A DNA stretch of 42,024 nt, from assembly GCA_015680685.1 (NCBI GenBank), contig MNCI01021501.1, positions 199,381 through 241,404 of the forward strand. Direction: 5' to 3'. Below are positions 10,931-21,272 of the stretch, one piece after another. Under the pieces are notes generated by a model. It did no database searches. It saw only the letters and a program-made list of their open reading frames with translations, and was not told the origin of the DNA. A program made the position numbers and the translations under genes. Within the stretch, counting starts at the first letter, position 1. The number at the start of each line of letters is the position of its first letter. This DNA comes from Gnetum montanum (Eukaryota; Streptophyta; Gnetopsida; Gnetales; Gnetaceae).

Positions 10931-11197
10931 TTACATTTCTTTTTGTTTAGCATTTTATCACATTGATTAGCCATTTATAACCGAAGTCATCAACATAGCC
11001 ATTTATAGCATTTACAATGAACAACATATATATAGCCAAAAGTAAAACTGAAATTTAAATTTAAAGTGTCCATAACATACATAGCCATGGCCACACTATG
11101 TGGCAAAAATTTCAAAAGAATAATGACAGTCATCTATAAGATAGTCTTGGCTAACAATAGCCATCAACATGAAAATGAAAATAAAATAGCCAACATG
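10931..11197. other. Downstream flank of the B antisense gene
   Basis: AT-rich, no coding signal. It lies just past the stop of the minus-strand antisense gene and would hold its 3' end. Confidence 0.4.
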
Positions 11198-12864
11198 CTA
11201 GACTAGGTTAATGGAGGTTGTTGAGGCATCCAAAGGAGGAAATGGTGGGTCATCCCCACCCTCACCACTAGGACTACCAATATCTCTTGAAGCCTAAAAT
11301 ACAACAATACATAACTAGTTAGTAACCCATAGCCAAAATCATAAACAAAAACTAAAAGTGTAAAACCTAAAATGCATCAAACCTATGGAGATTTTGGCTC
11401 CACAATGTCCAAGGATAGGTGTGGAAGGCCTTCCTCCAAACGATGGAGGATTTGGTCCTTTGCCATGTTGATCTAGTTAATATCCCCAAGATCAATCCTA
11501 GAAAGGATGTCAATCCTATCTATAGTAGTCCAAGTAGGAGGCTCTTGAGTAGTAGTAGCCTTAGTGGTAGTCTAAGGAGTAGGGGAGCTTTCCATCGTGA
11601 GAGTACTCTCAAAGAGTTGATAAGCACTCTCCACCTAGATCCCCTAAATAAACAACTCTCTCTTTTGCTATTCAATCAACTCTTCCTTGAGCCACTTAAG
11701 ATAGGCCCCACGATCCACCTTGTACTATTGCTTATGGGCCTTTTGTTTCTTTCCCCACTCTAGGATCCAAGCATAGTGATCTTTCTAATCCTCCACTTTC
11801 TGGGAGATGAGGTCCATTTTCATTTGTTATTCTATCATCTCCCATAAGACTACTACTTTTTCCCAAATGCTATGCTAGTAGTAGGCCCATGTGATCTCCT
11901 TAGTTTTCAATTCCCCTAAGTTAGCCACTTGGGCTTTCATAAAGGCCTTGTAGTCTTAGAGATCTTTGATCATATACTCCTACCATTGAGTCTTCTCCCT
12001 TAAGGCCACAACTTATTTCCATAGGAATTCATTGGACCTCTCTAGCTCTTATGAATTTTTTGCACAACATTGGTAGATTAGTAGCAATCTTGTATAACTT
12101 CAAGGATACACTAGATGCATCATAGGGAAGCTTAGGCAAGAAGTTAATCTCCATGTCTCAGTTAGGATCCCACTCCACAAAAGGTACTACACAAGCATAA
12201 AATACAACCATAAACATAATGTACAACCTAAGATGGCCATAACATAAGCATAAATTATAACATAACAAAAGAACTAAGGCATATATAATAAATTCCTTTC
12301 TTATCTCAAGTGCAACCTGTTACAATTAGTTGATGATGTTCTTAGCCATCCCCTGCATGAACTCCACCTTGTCTTGAGTCTCTACACATGGTTTTTCATG
12401 AAATGTAGGGATAAGGGCTTGCACTGGTGGCTCAGGAACTACTACAACCATAATAATCATCGAATGGTTAGGACAAAAACCAAAATCAAACAATAAGACA
12501 TAACAAAGATGATAAGGCATGGGCATACATGGCTACTTCTTTTTCTCCTTTGGGACAATGATGGAAGATGTACTTAGCACCACCTCACCAAACAAGGCAT
12601 CTACATCATCTATATCTACACTAGAAAATCCTTCAGCATCAGGATATAAGAGTGCATCCTCCACATGCCTTTCTTCTTCCTCTACAGTAGCTTGGGCTAC
12701 TAGAACCAGACGCTTGTCTACAACCATACCACATAGAAAACCAAGTAGCACATGAAACCATAACATAGCCATAAATCTTTAAATAGTCAAAAATATATAT
12801 AAATAATACCTATGACCACTTGTTGTGATGGCCTAAGCTTAATATTAAGCTTCTTTGGGGTAGG
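11198..12864 (-). pseudogene. Antisense extra gene of element B, 3' exons
   Basis: Minus-strand, multi-exon, decayed gene running opposite to B gag-pol. Moving leftward it aligns with the last exons of the C antisense gene. The segment up to about 12818 (KKLNIKLRPSQQ) matches PQKKPRLTKES and ends at a GT. An acidic exon (about 12772-12533) ends in KEKKK, as the C exon ends in QRRRG. DKVEFMQGMAKNII corresponds to DKFAFMEGVIQDMI. A long charged exon (about 12150-11390) has QMKMDLISQK against QMQMDLLAQK and ILEWGKKQKAHK against VQEWGQMQKDHK. MAKDQILHRLEEGL corresponds to LTEDEIMQHLWIGL. A last acidic exon lies at 11293-11198. The rest of the gene is at 30222-31275, separated by element C. Several in-frame stops are present. 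Function is unknown. Confidence 0.75.
12860..12864 (+). repeat. Target site duplication of C, left
   Basis: GTAGG directly before the C element, repeated at 30217-30221 directly after it. Five bp is the usual integrase footprint of Ty3/gypsy elements. Confidence 0.95.
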
Positions 12865-14139
12865 TGTAACGATGGAAAACGTCGGTCGCTGGAAACACCA
12901 AACGAAAGTCCGTGTACATAGTTCTAACCCCGGACCTGTGCAAGGACCGTGCTAGAGAGAAAAAAGAATCTGAGGTGCCCTAAATGGTCTTGTTGATCAG
13001 ACAGGGACTTACTTAATCAGTAAAATTTTGGTAATAATTTGATGGAAAAATGAAAGCAATTGAAAACAATATAAACGATTTAGATGAGATTGCCAAATCT
13101 GTATAACTAAGATGCAAGGGATCAGATTTTGTAGGGAATATGATCATAAGATCTGGAATTTAATTTATGAAAACAATATGTTTGATATAATGATTTCAGG
13201 CGGGCTTCGGTTTGGACAAAGCACATGCCAGTAATAAGAAAGTTATCTAAAGATGAAATAAGCCAGGATCAATCTATCTTGTTCTAGCCAATCTGGGTGC
13301 AAGGAAGTTAGACCCAGGGGAGAATATCCGGTAGCCAATTGTTTCTGATCAAGAGTTCTTGCCAATCACCTCCGATGTTCTCACGATCGCTGATTCTCTT
13401 TTTCTCTTTTGCCAACCTTGAAAGAGAAAAAGTTTTCCCCCTTTGATCTTCATCAACTGGAGCATTTATAAGGTTAGGGTCAAGAGGAAAATGCGGTTTA
13501 AGTGACACGTGTCCTGAACTCATAAGATGGCATTCACTCAATGTGTTGTCATTGAAGCTTGTGATGCTATGCTACGTAGCGTGTCGTAAACTACCCTCGT
13601 GTGGGCTTTGGCAACAGACTTTCCTTTGATTACGCTGTAATACGCTAGAGCGCGTGTTGTGGCGTATGAACTACTAATGTCTGAATTGTGCTTGTCATTA
13701 CTTGCATTACGCTACATTACACTACATTACGCATCATAGCATAATTTAGCGTAAAATAATGAAACCACAAAATTTGAAGTATTGTTGCTGCGCTTCCTCT
13801 ATTTCTGATCAATCCCTTTCGAGGTTTTATTACGCCACACTACGTAACATAGTGTAATGGCCCCCCTTAGCCATTTTTTGATGCTGTGGTAGACTATCTT
13901 TGATATTATGCTACGTATCGCAACATTATGCTATGTCATGTAATGCAGCATAATGTACTAAATGTTGAGATTTTGGAACATAGAAAACTCAGAAAGTGGA
14001 AGACTTGTTGTCGTGCACCCATCGTTTTGTTCTATCTCCTGAAGTTCATCTGTACTATGCTGCACTTTGTCGCGACGCCCTACCTGGGTCGCTAGATTTT
14101 TCTGAACCGTCAAGGCTTTGAAAATTTTATGGTGTTTCA
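12865..14139 (-). mobile_element. 3' LTR of element C
   Basis: 1275 bp, equal in length to the copy at 28942-30216. In plus orientation it runs TGTAACGATGG to GGTGTTTCA. In about 450 aligned bases from its left edge I counted by hand about 32 differences from the other LTR, nearly all transitions. The minus-strand TATA box TATAAATG is at 13463-13470. It is rich in ATTACGC/GCGTAAT motifs at about 13560-13950. Confidence 0.95.
13463..13470 (-). promoter_or_regulatory. TATA box, 3' LTR of C
   Basis: TATAAATG on the minus strand, conserved in the other LTR at 29541-29548. Confidence 0.5.
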
Positions 14140-14154
14140 ATGGCCCCTCTTTGT
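14140..14154 (-). other. Polypurine tract of element C
   Basis: On the minus strand ACAAAGAGGGGCCAT directly precedes the LTR start TGAAACACC. A G-rich purine run at this position is the RNase H-resistant primer for plus-strand DNA synthesis. Confidence 0.75.
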
Positions 14155-15294
14155 TGACATTTAGAGGGCTTGCCCAAAAGACGTCGACAAAGAATACAAA
14201 ACACTAGAGAGGTAAAGGCACCAACAGCATCCATCGGAGATTGCTCAAATGTCGCTTTGTCAAACCTGGGAGTGCCAAGGTAGGGTAGGGAAGAAAGCAT
14301 AGAAGGGATTTTATAGGAGTAAAAGGAGGGAGGTTCAAGAAAGACTCAAGCACGTGAACATGAAACTTTTGCGAACAAGTTATAGCGTCCTTCCATGAAT
14401 GTATTTGTGAGAGGTTATGCCATCATATTGTATATGGAGGGCTTGCGCGGACGAGTTGTGTTACACTTGCATGGCTTGGATGAGCTATTTTTTTGAATTA
14501 CATTCCACTTAGGCGAGTTGTGTTATGCTAGTTCATGGACACGAAGATGTGAAAGAGTGTTGCTTGAATATTCATGCTCTGTACAAGCAAAGTAAGAGGT
14601 AATAGTGATCATGAGGACAAAGGAAGGGGAAAACGAAATAATGAATCGAATGGAGGGAGAGGTAGGGTTTGCACTCCTAGGTGGCCAGGCTAGTCTGAGC
14701 AATCACTTCAGGACGTTGCGACACCTTACCTACTAATGAATACACTCTCGATCAATGCTGTTGTAGCAAGTAACCTGCAAAACATAATAAAGAGTAGAGT
14801 GCAGAAGCAATTTTCCTAATCAATAAGGAGGGAGGCTATTGAAACAAGCATCATCCAAAGCGAAAAGGAGAGCGCAGACCATGAAACAGGGACCATGACG
14901 GGGAGCAAGCATCCCAATGTTGGTGCCATGGTTCATGAAACCATCATCGACAGCCAGATTCATGTTGCCCCAATGATTAGGCAAAGAACAAGTCAGATGA
15001 ATCTGCTAGGCAGGAGTTTGGTGATGACGATGGATGGAGGTCACTGAGACTACGAATGATCATAGTTTCTTCAGGGCTCCAAGCAGCAAAGTTGATCCCA
15101 GGAGCTACGGCTACAGAGCGGCTATCGTAGCAACATCTCTGAGGGATCAGTAGTATGCCTTTTGGCATGTTTGAGGAATCAGTAGGATGTTGGTGGGGTA
15201 ACGACATTATGTTCGTCCCAATGCCTTACCTGTTCCATCTGGTAGGGATGCTGTGCAAGAATGACCATGCTTGCTTGCTTCATGGAATGCTTGG
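14155..15294 (-). other. 3' untranslated region of C, no gene recognised
   Basis: About 1.1 kb between array 2 and the polypurine tract. ORFs here, including a 76-codon minus-strand frame at 14977-15207, show no domain and have no counterpart that I can see in B. Confidence 0.5.
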
Positions 15295-15655
15295 CTAATT
15301 CTAGTTTTGAGTCCTAGTTGACTATCGTTGCTAGTTTTAAGCCTCAACAGGATGTGGTCCTAGTTTAACATCTGGGCATACTACAATCTACTAGTTTTAC
15401 ATCGTAGCAGATGATGGAAGAGCTAGTTTATGGTCCCAGCAGACTGTGCTGTGGGTGTCAGTTTTATGTCGTGACCCAGGGACAAGTCTATGCTGATTTA
15501 GTGTCTCAGTAGACATATGCTTACCTTGCTAGTTTCGCATCATGGCGCATCTTGGCGGACGCATGCAAGAAGTGCCAGTTTTACATCATAGCGGACGTGT
15601 AAAACTTTGCTAGTTTTACGTCGTAGTGGACGTTTGTTACCTGAGTTTGTACCGA
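15295..15655 (-). repeat. Tandem array 2 of element C
   Basis: Irregular units of roughly 35-45 bp based on CTAGTTTTACRTCGTAGC (plus strand), i.e. TAAAACTAG in the sense direction. The TAAAACTAGCAA end echoes the TTAAACTAGCAA of the B arrays. It lies just after integrase, the same place as array 2 of B. Confidence 0.7.
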
Positions 15656-15671
15656 GTCGATGTTCAGATGT

Positions 15672-17155
15672 AATACCACTTTAGATATAGATGATTCACT
15701 AGATTTGGTAGTTCATTGCCATTGGTATCTGCTAACTTGAATGCTTCGTTGCCGTATGCATCGATGACCAGGAAAGGGCCTTCCCAATTTTTAAAGAACT
15801 TACCTGTTGGTTCACGAATGGCCTTGAGAACTAAGTCTCCTTTCTCAATCGATCGTTGATGTAGGTTGTGCCAATGCTTCTATCTCTGTTTATCCTGATA
15901 TCTTTTGATGGTGTCGAGTATCTGGATGCGTTTCTCCTCCACTGAATCTAAATCCACGATTCTAGACTCATTGTGTTGAGTCTCATTTATAGCCATGGAT
16001 AGGACCATTCGCAATGAGGGAACCTGTAATTCCAAGGGCAGCACTGCTTCAGATCCATAGACTAGGCTATAGGGCATCATGTCTGTAGCTGTTCTACATG
16101 TTGTACGATACGCCCATAGCACGTAGAGGATTTTTTCATGCCATCATTTTTTGTTAGTACTGAGCATCTTCTTAAGTAGATTGATAATCACCTTGTTTGT
16201 CACTTCTACTTGACCATTTGCTTGTGGGTAATAAGGTGAAGAAAAAGATTACTTGATACCAAGGTTATCGCAAAAATATTTGGTTTCTGTGCTACTAAAT
16301 TGTGGTCCATTGTCAGTCACAATAGTCATAGGGAGCCCAAATCTAGTTATAATATTATCTAAGATGAAATGGCAAACCTGTTGAGATGTGATCTTCCGTA
16401 GGGGGATAGCTTCAACCCACTTCGTAAAATACTCGGTGGCGGTGATAATGAAGCTATGTCCTGCGGAAGATTTAGGAGCGATGGGCCTATGATATCTAGT
16501 CCCCATCATTGGAATGGCCAAGTAATCTGAGTAGTATGTAATTCGGTTGACAACACGTGTATTAGATTTGCATATCGTTGGCATGTATCACACGTTTTGA
16601 ATTTGGTAAGGTAGTCTCTTTCCATGTATGGCCAATAGTACCTTAGGCGTATGATTTTAGCGACCATGGCTCGCAGGCCTACGTGTCCTCCACACAGCCC
16701 CTCATGGACCTCGCTAACTATTCGTCGTGCTTGATCATTATTGATGTAGGTAAGCAATATCCCATCAAAGGAGCATTTACAAAGAGTACTATCTCCAATG
16801 ATTACGTATTGGCTGGCACATTTGTGCACTGCATCCTTTTGTGCATGCGTTAGCTCGTGTGGTGGTTCGCCATGTAGAAGGTAAGTATTAATGTTGTCAT
16901 ACCATTCTAGCATTCCTCCTACGTTTAATGAAGAAATATGCACCGCTTGGATGACAGGATCTATACATTCCATCATCAAAGCGGGCCAAGTGGCAAACAA
17001 GCGTGGTGGCACGTTCAATGCTAAGGTGGCTAGTGCATCGGCCATAGCGTTTTCATTACGCGGTACGTGTTGGGCATTGACTGTCACAAATTGTTTTAGG
17101 AGATCTTTAGCCATATCTCAGTAGGGTTGTAGATGTAAAGCTTTGTAGGCGTAGA
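15672..17155 (-). pseudogene. Integrase, element C
   Basis: DDE integrase that would insert the element cDNA. The N-terminal zinc domain reads HEGLCGGH, then CDTCQ at the usual distance, in the 17114-16506 frame. The catalytic core has GLDIIGP (first Asp) before a frameshift near 16530, then VTDNGPQF (second Asp) and GQVEVTNK (Glu) across a stop near 16250. LWAYRTTCRTATDMMPYSLVYG and the remainder follow to about 15880. The C-terminal part (KGDLVLKAI, NWEGPF, LADTNGNELPN, LYLKWYY) continues to 15672. The catalytic triad is still readable, but at least one frameshift and several stops inactivate it. There is no chromodomain. Confidence 0.85.
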
Positions 17156-18182
17156 CCCCTATGATTTGATTGATGACCAACATCAAATCACCTCAGATCG
17201 CCAGGTGTTGAATGTTGAGTTCTCTGGCTACTAGTAATCCCCTGAGGAGTCCCTCATACTCTGCCACATTGTTCATACAAGGGAAGGTCAGGCAGTAAGC
17301 CAATGGATGCACATCTTCAGGGGTAAGCGTAATGATAGTGGCAGCACTTCCGCCTCTAGTAGTCAAAGCTCCATCGAAATATAACGTTGCTTCGAGGCCT
17401 ATTGATACAGGGCTTAAACTATGTACATGCTCATCTGGGAATTCTGGCTCTATCGTAGCTTGATCTTTAGTGGGCGATGTCGTTAGCTGGTCAGCTATGG
17501 CCTGACCTTTAGTGGATGATTGGTAAATATAATGTAAATCAAATTTGGCTGTGATAGCCTTCCAACAAGCTATCCTGCTACTCTCATATAAGTTGTTTGA
17601 GATAGCTTGCAGAACATTGCTTTTACAGATTATGTTGACTTGACTACGGAAAAGATAATGCCTACATTTTTTAAATGCAAAGACTAATGCCAAACAGTTA
17701 CTCTCTACTTCATTGTACGTTGTCTCGTATGCAAATAGGATGTGACTGAGGTAATAGATAAGGGCTTCAGGCCCATCATTCCTTTTTTGGCACAGTAACG
17801 CAGCTATGGATACATCTGAGCTAGCTAGATAGATGTAAAAAGGTTGATCCCTTTGCAGCGGCAAAACCGTTGGCAAATGTTGTAGCTCCATTTTTAAATC
17901 ATCAAATATACACTGGCAATCATCCATCCATTCAAAATTAATACCCTTCTTAAGAAGGTGTTGCATGGGATGTAATTTATCTGTTAATTTTGAGATGAAC
18001 CATCTGATAAACTGTAGTTTGCCTTGTAACCCACGTAGTTCTTTGAGGTTTATAGGTGGCGTTAGATCAATAATGGCTTTAACTTTATCAGGGTCAACTC
18101 GGATGCCAGTCTCTGATACCACAAACCCCAACATGCGTCTGATTTTGACTCCGAATATGCATTTCTTTGGGTTAAGCCACAA
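17156..18182 (-). pseudogene. RNase H and second RNase H, element C
   Basis: A 329-codon open frame (18182-17193). It starts in the RT thumb/connection (LGFVVSETGIRVDPDKVKAI, then LKELRGLQGKLQFIRWFISKL). The usual retroviral RNase H follows; its start reads YIYLASSDVSIAALL, so the first catalytic Asp (normally in the DAS motif) is replaced by Ser-Ser-Asp and activity is doubtful. The second, archaeal-type RNase H starts at ATLYFDGALTTRGGSAA and has NNVAEYEGLLRGLLVA. This domain defines the Tat lineage and removes RNA from the RNA-DNA hybrid. A stop and a short broken stretch follow before integrase. Confidence 0.85.
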
Positions 18183-19140
18183 ATCATGCTTAAGACATCA
18201 TTTAAGGACTAACTCCAGGTCTTTTGAATGATCTTAAGACTTTATAGACTTGACAGCTATGTCATTTACATAGTCGTTCAATCTCCCTAAAAGGTAGTTG
18301 CTAAAGATGTATGTCATGATCCATTGATACGTCGCCCCAGCATTTTCTAACCCGAAAGGCATCATAGTGTAACAGAAGGTCCCCTAGGGTGTCATGAATG
18401 TTGTGGTCAATTGATGCTCTGGGTTGATGCAAATTTGATTATAACCTAAGAAACCATCCATAAAGGATAGAAGCACATGACCAGCTATTGTGTCGATCAG
18501 TTGGTCGATACTAGGTAATGGGAAATTGTCCTTAATCATAGCTTTGTTCAAATCCCGGAAGTCTATGCAGATGCGTATACCTCCCATTTTCTTAGAGACA
18601 ACTACGATGTTGGACACCTAGTCTGAGTAATCGACCGCGCGAATGAAACCAGCCTGATACAACTTGGTGATTTCATTACGCACTGCTAGCGCAATTTCTG
18701 GCTTAATCTTGTATGCCTTCTGTCTAATTGGTTTGATGCGTGGGTCTAAAATTATGTTATGCTGTATTAATCTCGGGTCTAATCCCGGCATGTCTTCATA
18801 TGACCATGCAAATACAGCAACGTTGTTTTGGAGCACTTGCGTTATGCCACTCTATGTTTTTTGGTCTAAAAGGGAACTAACTCTAAGAGTTTTATTCGCC
18901 TTTGTGCATAACCATAGGGACCTCGTCGAGAGGATCCTCAGTCACATCACCAGCCTCCAGGTCTAGAGTTTAGGCCAAATGTTTTGGCCAATCTGGGGAT
19001 ATTTTTGACGTTGCTATGGTTGCGTCACAAGGGGTAGGTTCTGTTTCTATCAGCGTGTAGTTAGATTGTCTAATGGTCTCCCCGTATGGGCCTGTTAAGG
19101 CTAATGGTGTGAATAAAGCTACATCCATTTGCGAATCGCC
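18183..19140 (-). pseudogene. Reverse transcriptase, element C
   Basis: RNA-dependent DNA polymerase of Pol. The sense frame opens at 19140 directly after a TTTTTGTAG that looks like a splice acceptor. GDSQMDVALFTPLALTGP and the following ~57 codons are open. A one-base shift occurs before VLQNNVAVFAWSYEDMPGLDP (18836-18618). Fingers and palm continue as GGIRICIDFRDLNKA and LLSFMDGFLGYNQI. MMPFGLENAGATYQ follows a stop. The active-site motif reads YVND (18261-18272) where YVDD or YIDD is expected, so the first catalytic Asp of the pair is Asn, a loss of activity consistent with a G-to-A change. Several in-frame stops are present. Confidence 0.85.
18261..18272 (-). other. Mutated RT active site YVND
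   Basis: The codons read TAT GTA AAT GAC on the minus strand. The first Asp of the metal-binding pair is replaced by Asn through a single G-to-A change in the codon. Confidence 0.8.
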
Positions 19141-19149
19141 CTACAAAAA

Positions 19150-19702
19150 TGTCAAAAAAGGAAGTTGTTACATTGTTTTTCTGCTAATCGGTTGAACAAT
19201 AAGAGTTTGTTTTTGTCTTTTTAGCATTAAAGAGGCTTCCAGTTTAAGGTCTTAGTGGACCATTACAAATATGTCCGGTATGTAAGATAATAACGAGCTC
19301 GGCTTCTTAGATGTTGGCGTATGAAATGAAATGAAAAGTGTAACGTGACGTGTTTAGCGTGTTGTGAAATTTGAATTTCTGTACAAACCGTAGTTAATGC
19401 GACCAGATTACGAGATGATAAATGTATTAGTTTAAGGTCATTTCGGACCGCAATCTACACGATATCCATAAAATTAATGCCCTGAGCTTCGTGTTTCATG
19501 TCATACTGACACCGACATTTCGGGAAAGTTCCACATCAATCGGAAAAAAAGAAAAATTAGTTTCAAGCGTTTTATTTATAAACCGATGGTTCATACTTGA
19601 GATGGGTTACGGATATCTTGAACTTGGATTTTGGCTATAGCAGAAGAGGAGCAGAAGCAAGGCGTAAATAGGAGATTTACGAAAACTCATTCGATTGCAG
19701 CC
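19150..19702 (+). promoter_or_regulatory. Candidate promoter region of C antisense gene
   Basis: About 550 bp with no ORF of note, ending at the proposed ATG (19703). A TATA-like TATTTATAAA (19573-19582) lies about 120 bp upstream of that ATG on the same strand. Two lone copies of the GTTTAAGGTC motif, related to the arrays, occur at about 19242 and 19431. Promoter activity is inferred. Confidence 0.35.
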
Positions 19703-20333
19703 ATGACACCAAAGGTTAAGGGGAAGAACGCTAAATTGGCCAGGATTGATGAAGTGTAGGAGAGTCTGCAATGGGCTTCGCTGGCCAGAGTCGAGGCACG
19801 GGAAGCTACTCCGCTTAACTGGTAAGTGGTTATTCGTCCTTTTGCACTATTATCATATTTGTTGTAGCATCATAGTTGTGTATTGTTTTCCTAAATGTAT
19901 ATGTTATGTTGAGCATTAATACTTGTTTACGTGGGCTGAGCTATTGTGGTTTGCGGTATTACCTTTGTCTTTGCTATTGGAGACGAACCTCATATTGTTA
20001 CGAGGGCTTAGGTAATGTTGGATAATACTGGACAAATTTTGTGTATAATCGAAAGACCTCGGTATTATATTTTGTAGGTAGTGTAATAAGGGTTTTGTTT
20101 TCCTTTCCTTTATTCCTGTAATAGTTGCATGCTATGCTAGAATAATATGCAGCATTGCCTTCATTGTCGTTGTCAGAGACAGACCTTGAGTTGTTGCAAG
20201 GGTTTGGGTGATTCTAGCCATGCGTTTTCAGTGAAATCTGTAATTTTCTGGGAATCAGGTGAACCCTATTATAGCGTGATGAATGTTTATGTTCAAATGC
20301 TTTATCTAATGGCAACATGTTTTCATTGTACAG

Positions 20334-20783
20334 TATCATGTTAAAGCCCGTCCTAATCGTTTTGAACATCGTGGGCGTTCTGTGCTGCATGCATGTTCCT
20401 GCGGCCAATGTTCCTCCTCCTCATATTCATATAAAGGGGGAGGTGGTTTGGTTCCGAAGAGGCACGCGGGGGTTCCTACAATTTCTTCTTCGTAACTACA
20501 GTGTAATCATCTGGTCACATCTACCAGGCGATGTAGCTACTGTTATTTTGGAGATGTTATTAGTCGGTTCGACGTAGGGCGTCTTGGGGTTCCTGACGGA
20601 TGGTAGGATTGAGACTACACAGGTGCAAGATCGTGAATAAAGTGCCAAAGGTCTGAGGCATTTGAGTTGGATCTAGGAGGTGCATAGATTCAACTACTAT
20701 CACTTCTACAATACTCTGTTCATGGCTCTTCACCTCACAACCTATTTCCAGAACCCACCTGGTACTGTGTATTATGCTGGCGG
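20334..20783 (+). pseudogene. HAD/FCP1-like phosphatase exon of the antisense gene
   Basis: One frame with three stops. The order of conserved blocks fits the FCP1/NIF branch of the HAD superfamily. KPVLIVLNIVGVLC stands at motif I, where a functional enzyme has DxDG or DLNG. VVWFRRGTRGFLQFLLRNYSVIIWSHL matches the RPG-x3-FL ... IWS stretch of motif II. KGLRHLSWI sits at the motif III lysine. NTLFMALHLTTYFQNPPGTVYY stands at the NTLLIDDSPYK...NPPNT motif IV. The next exon's GDNETLSLTKRAISEFTAISNVRAAV matches the usual C-terminal helix. The catalytic Asp residues are absent at motifs I and IV, so it could not be a phosphatase as read. The match is by eye; the fold assignment is likely, activity is not. 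Confidence 0.6.
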
Positions 20784-21272
20784 GTAAGAATCTAAATCTG
20801 TGTCGTTTCGATGTGTTCAACGTGTTAACTATTGTCTGGATTTACATCGAGCGTAAAGAATTTGCCCATTTTCTGTGATGTAGATTCTTTATCAATGACA
20901 GCAGTCTCCTGGGTGATAATGAAACTTTGTCATTGACCAAAAGGGCTATTAGTGAATTTACTGCTATTAGCAATGTACGGGCTGCTGTCATGGAATAACT
21001 AGCATTTGAAATTCCAGAGTACTCGACTCGCTATGCCAACTTCTTTGCTAGATGTAAGAATTTCGAATGGTTAGATAAGGAATGGACCTTAGATCCTCCC
21101 CTCACTATCACTGACGTACGAAGTAAAATCCCTCCATTTCCTTTGCCATTTGGACCTGGTAAACTTCGTTACAATGATGAATTGTGTCAATGTTATCAAT
21201 TAGCGATGTGAAGTTGTCTTATTTTATTTTATTTTTTGCAATATTGGCTTAGCTATTGTTTTATGTATGCAG

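Larger units (their letters stand above)
4245..12864 (+). mobile_element. Tat-like element B, left part
   Basis: Old plus-strand LTR retrotransposon, split by element C. Order here: 5' LTR (4245-5694), primer site (5702-5720), leader with duplications, decayed gag, protease, repeat array, and an antisense gene running into the C insertion site at 12864. The right part resumes at 30222. Both the LTR ends and the primer site match those of C, so B and C are relatives in one lineage. Many in-frame stops show that B is much older than C. No B 3' LTR was found before A2. Confidence 0.8.

Noticed and set aside
14977-15207. 76-codon minus-strand ORF in the C 3' region as an accessory gene
   Set aside because: No domain, no counterpart in B and no coding pattern beyond the open frame.
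20317-20577. Hydrophobic start of the 86-codon ORF as a signal peptide or membrane protein
   Set aside because: The ATG lies in the proposed intron, and the hydrophobic run matches the first beta strand of a HAD domain.
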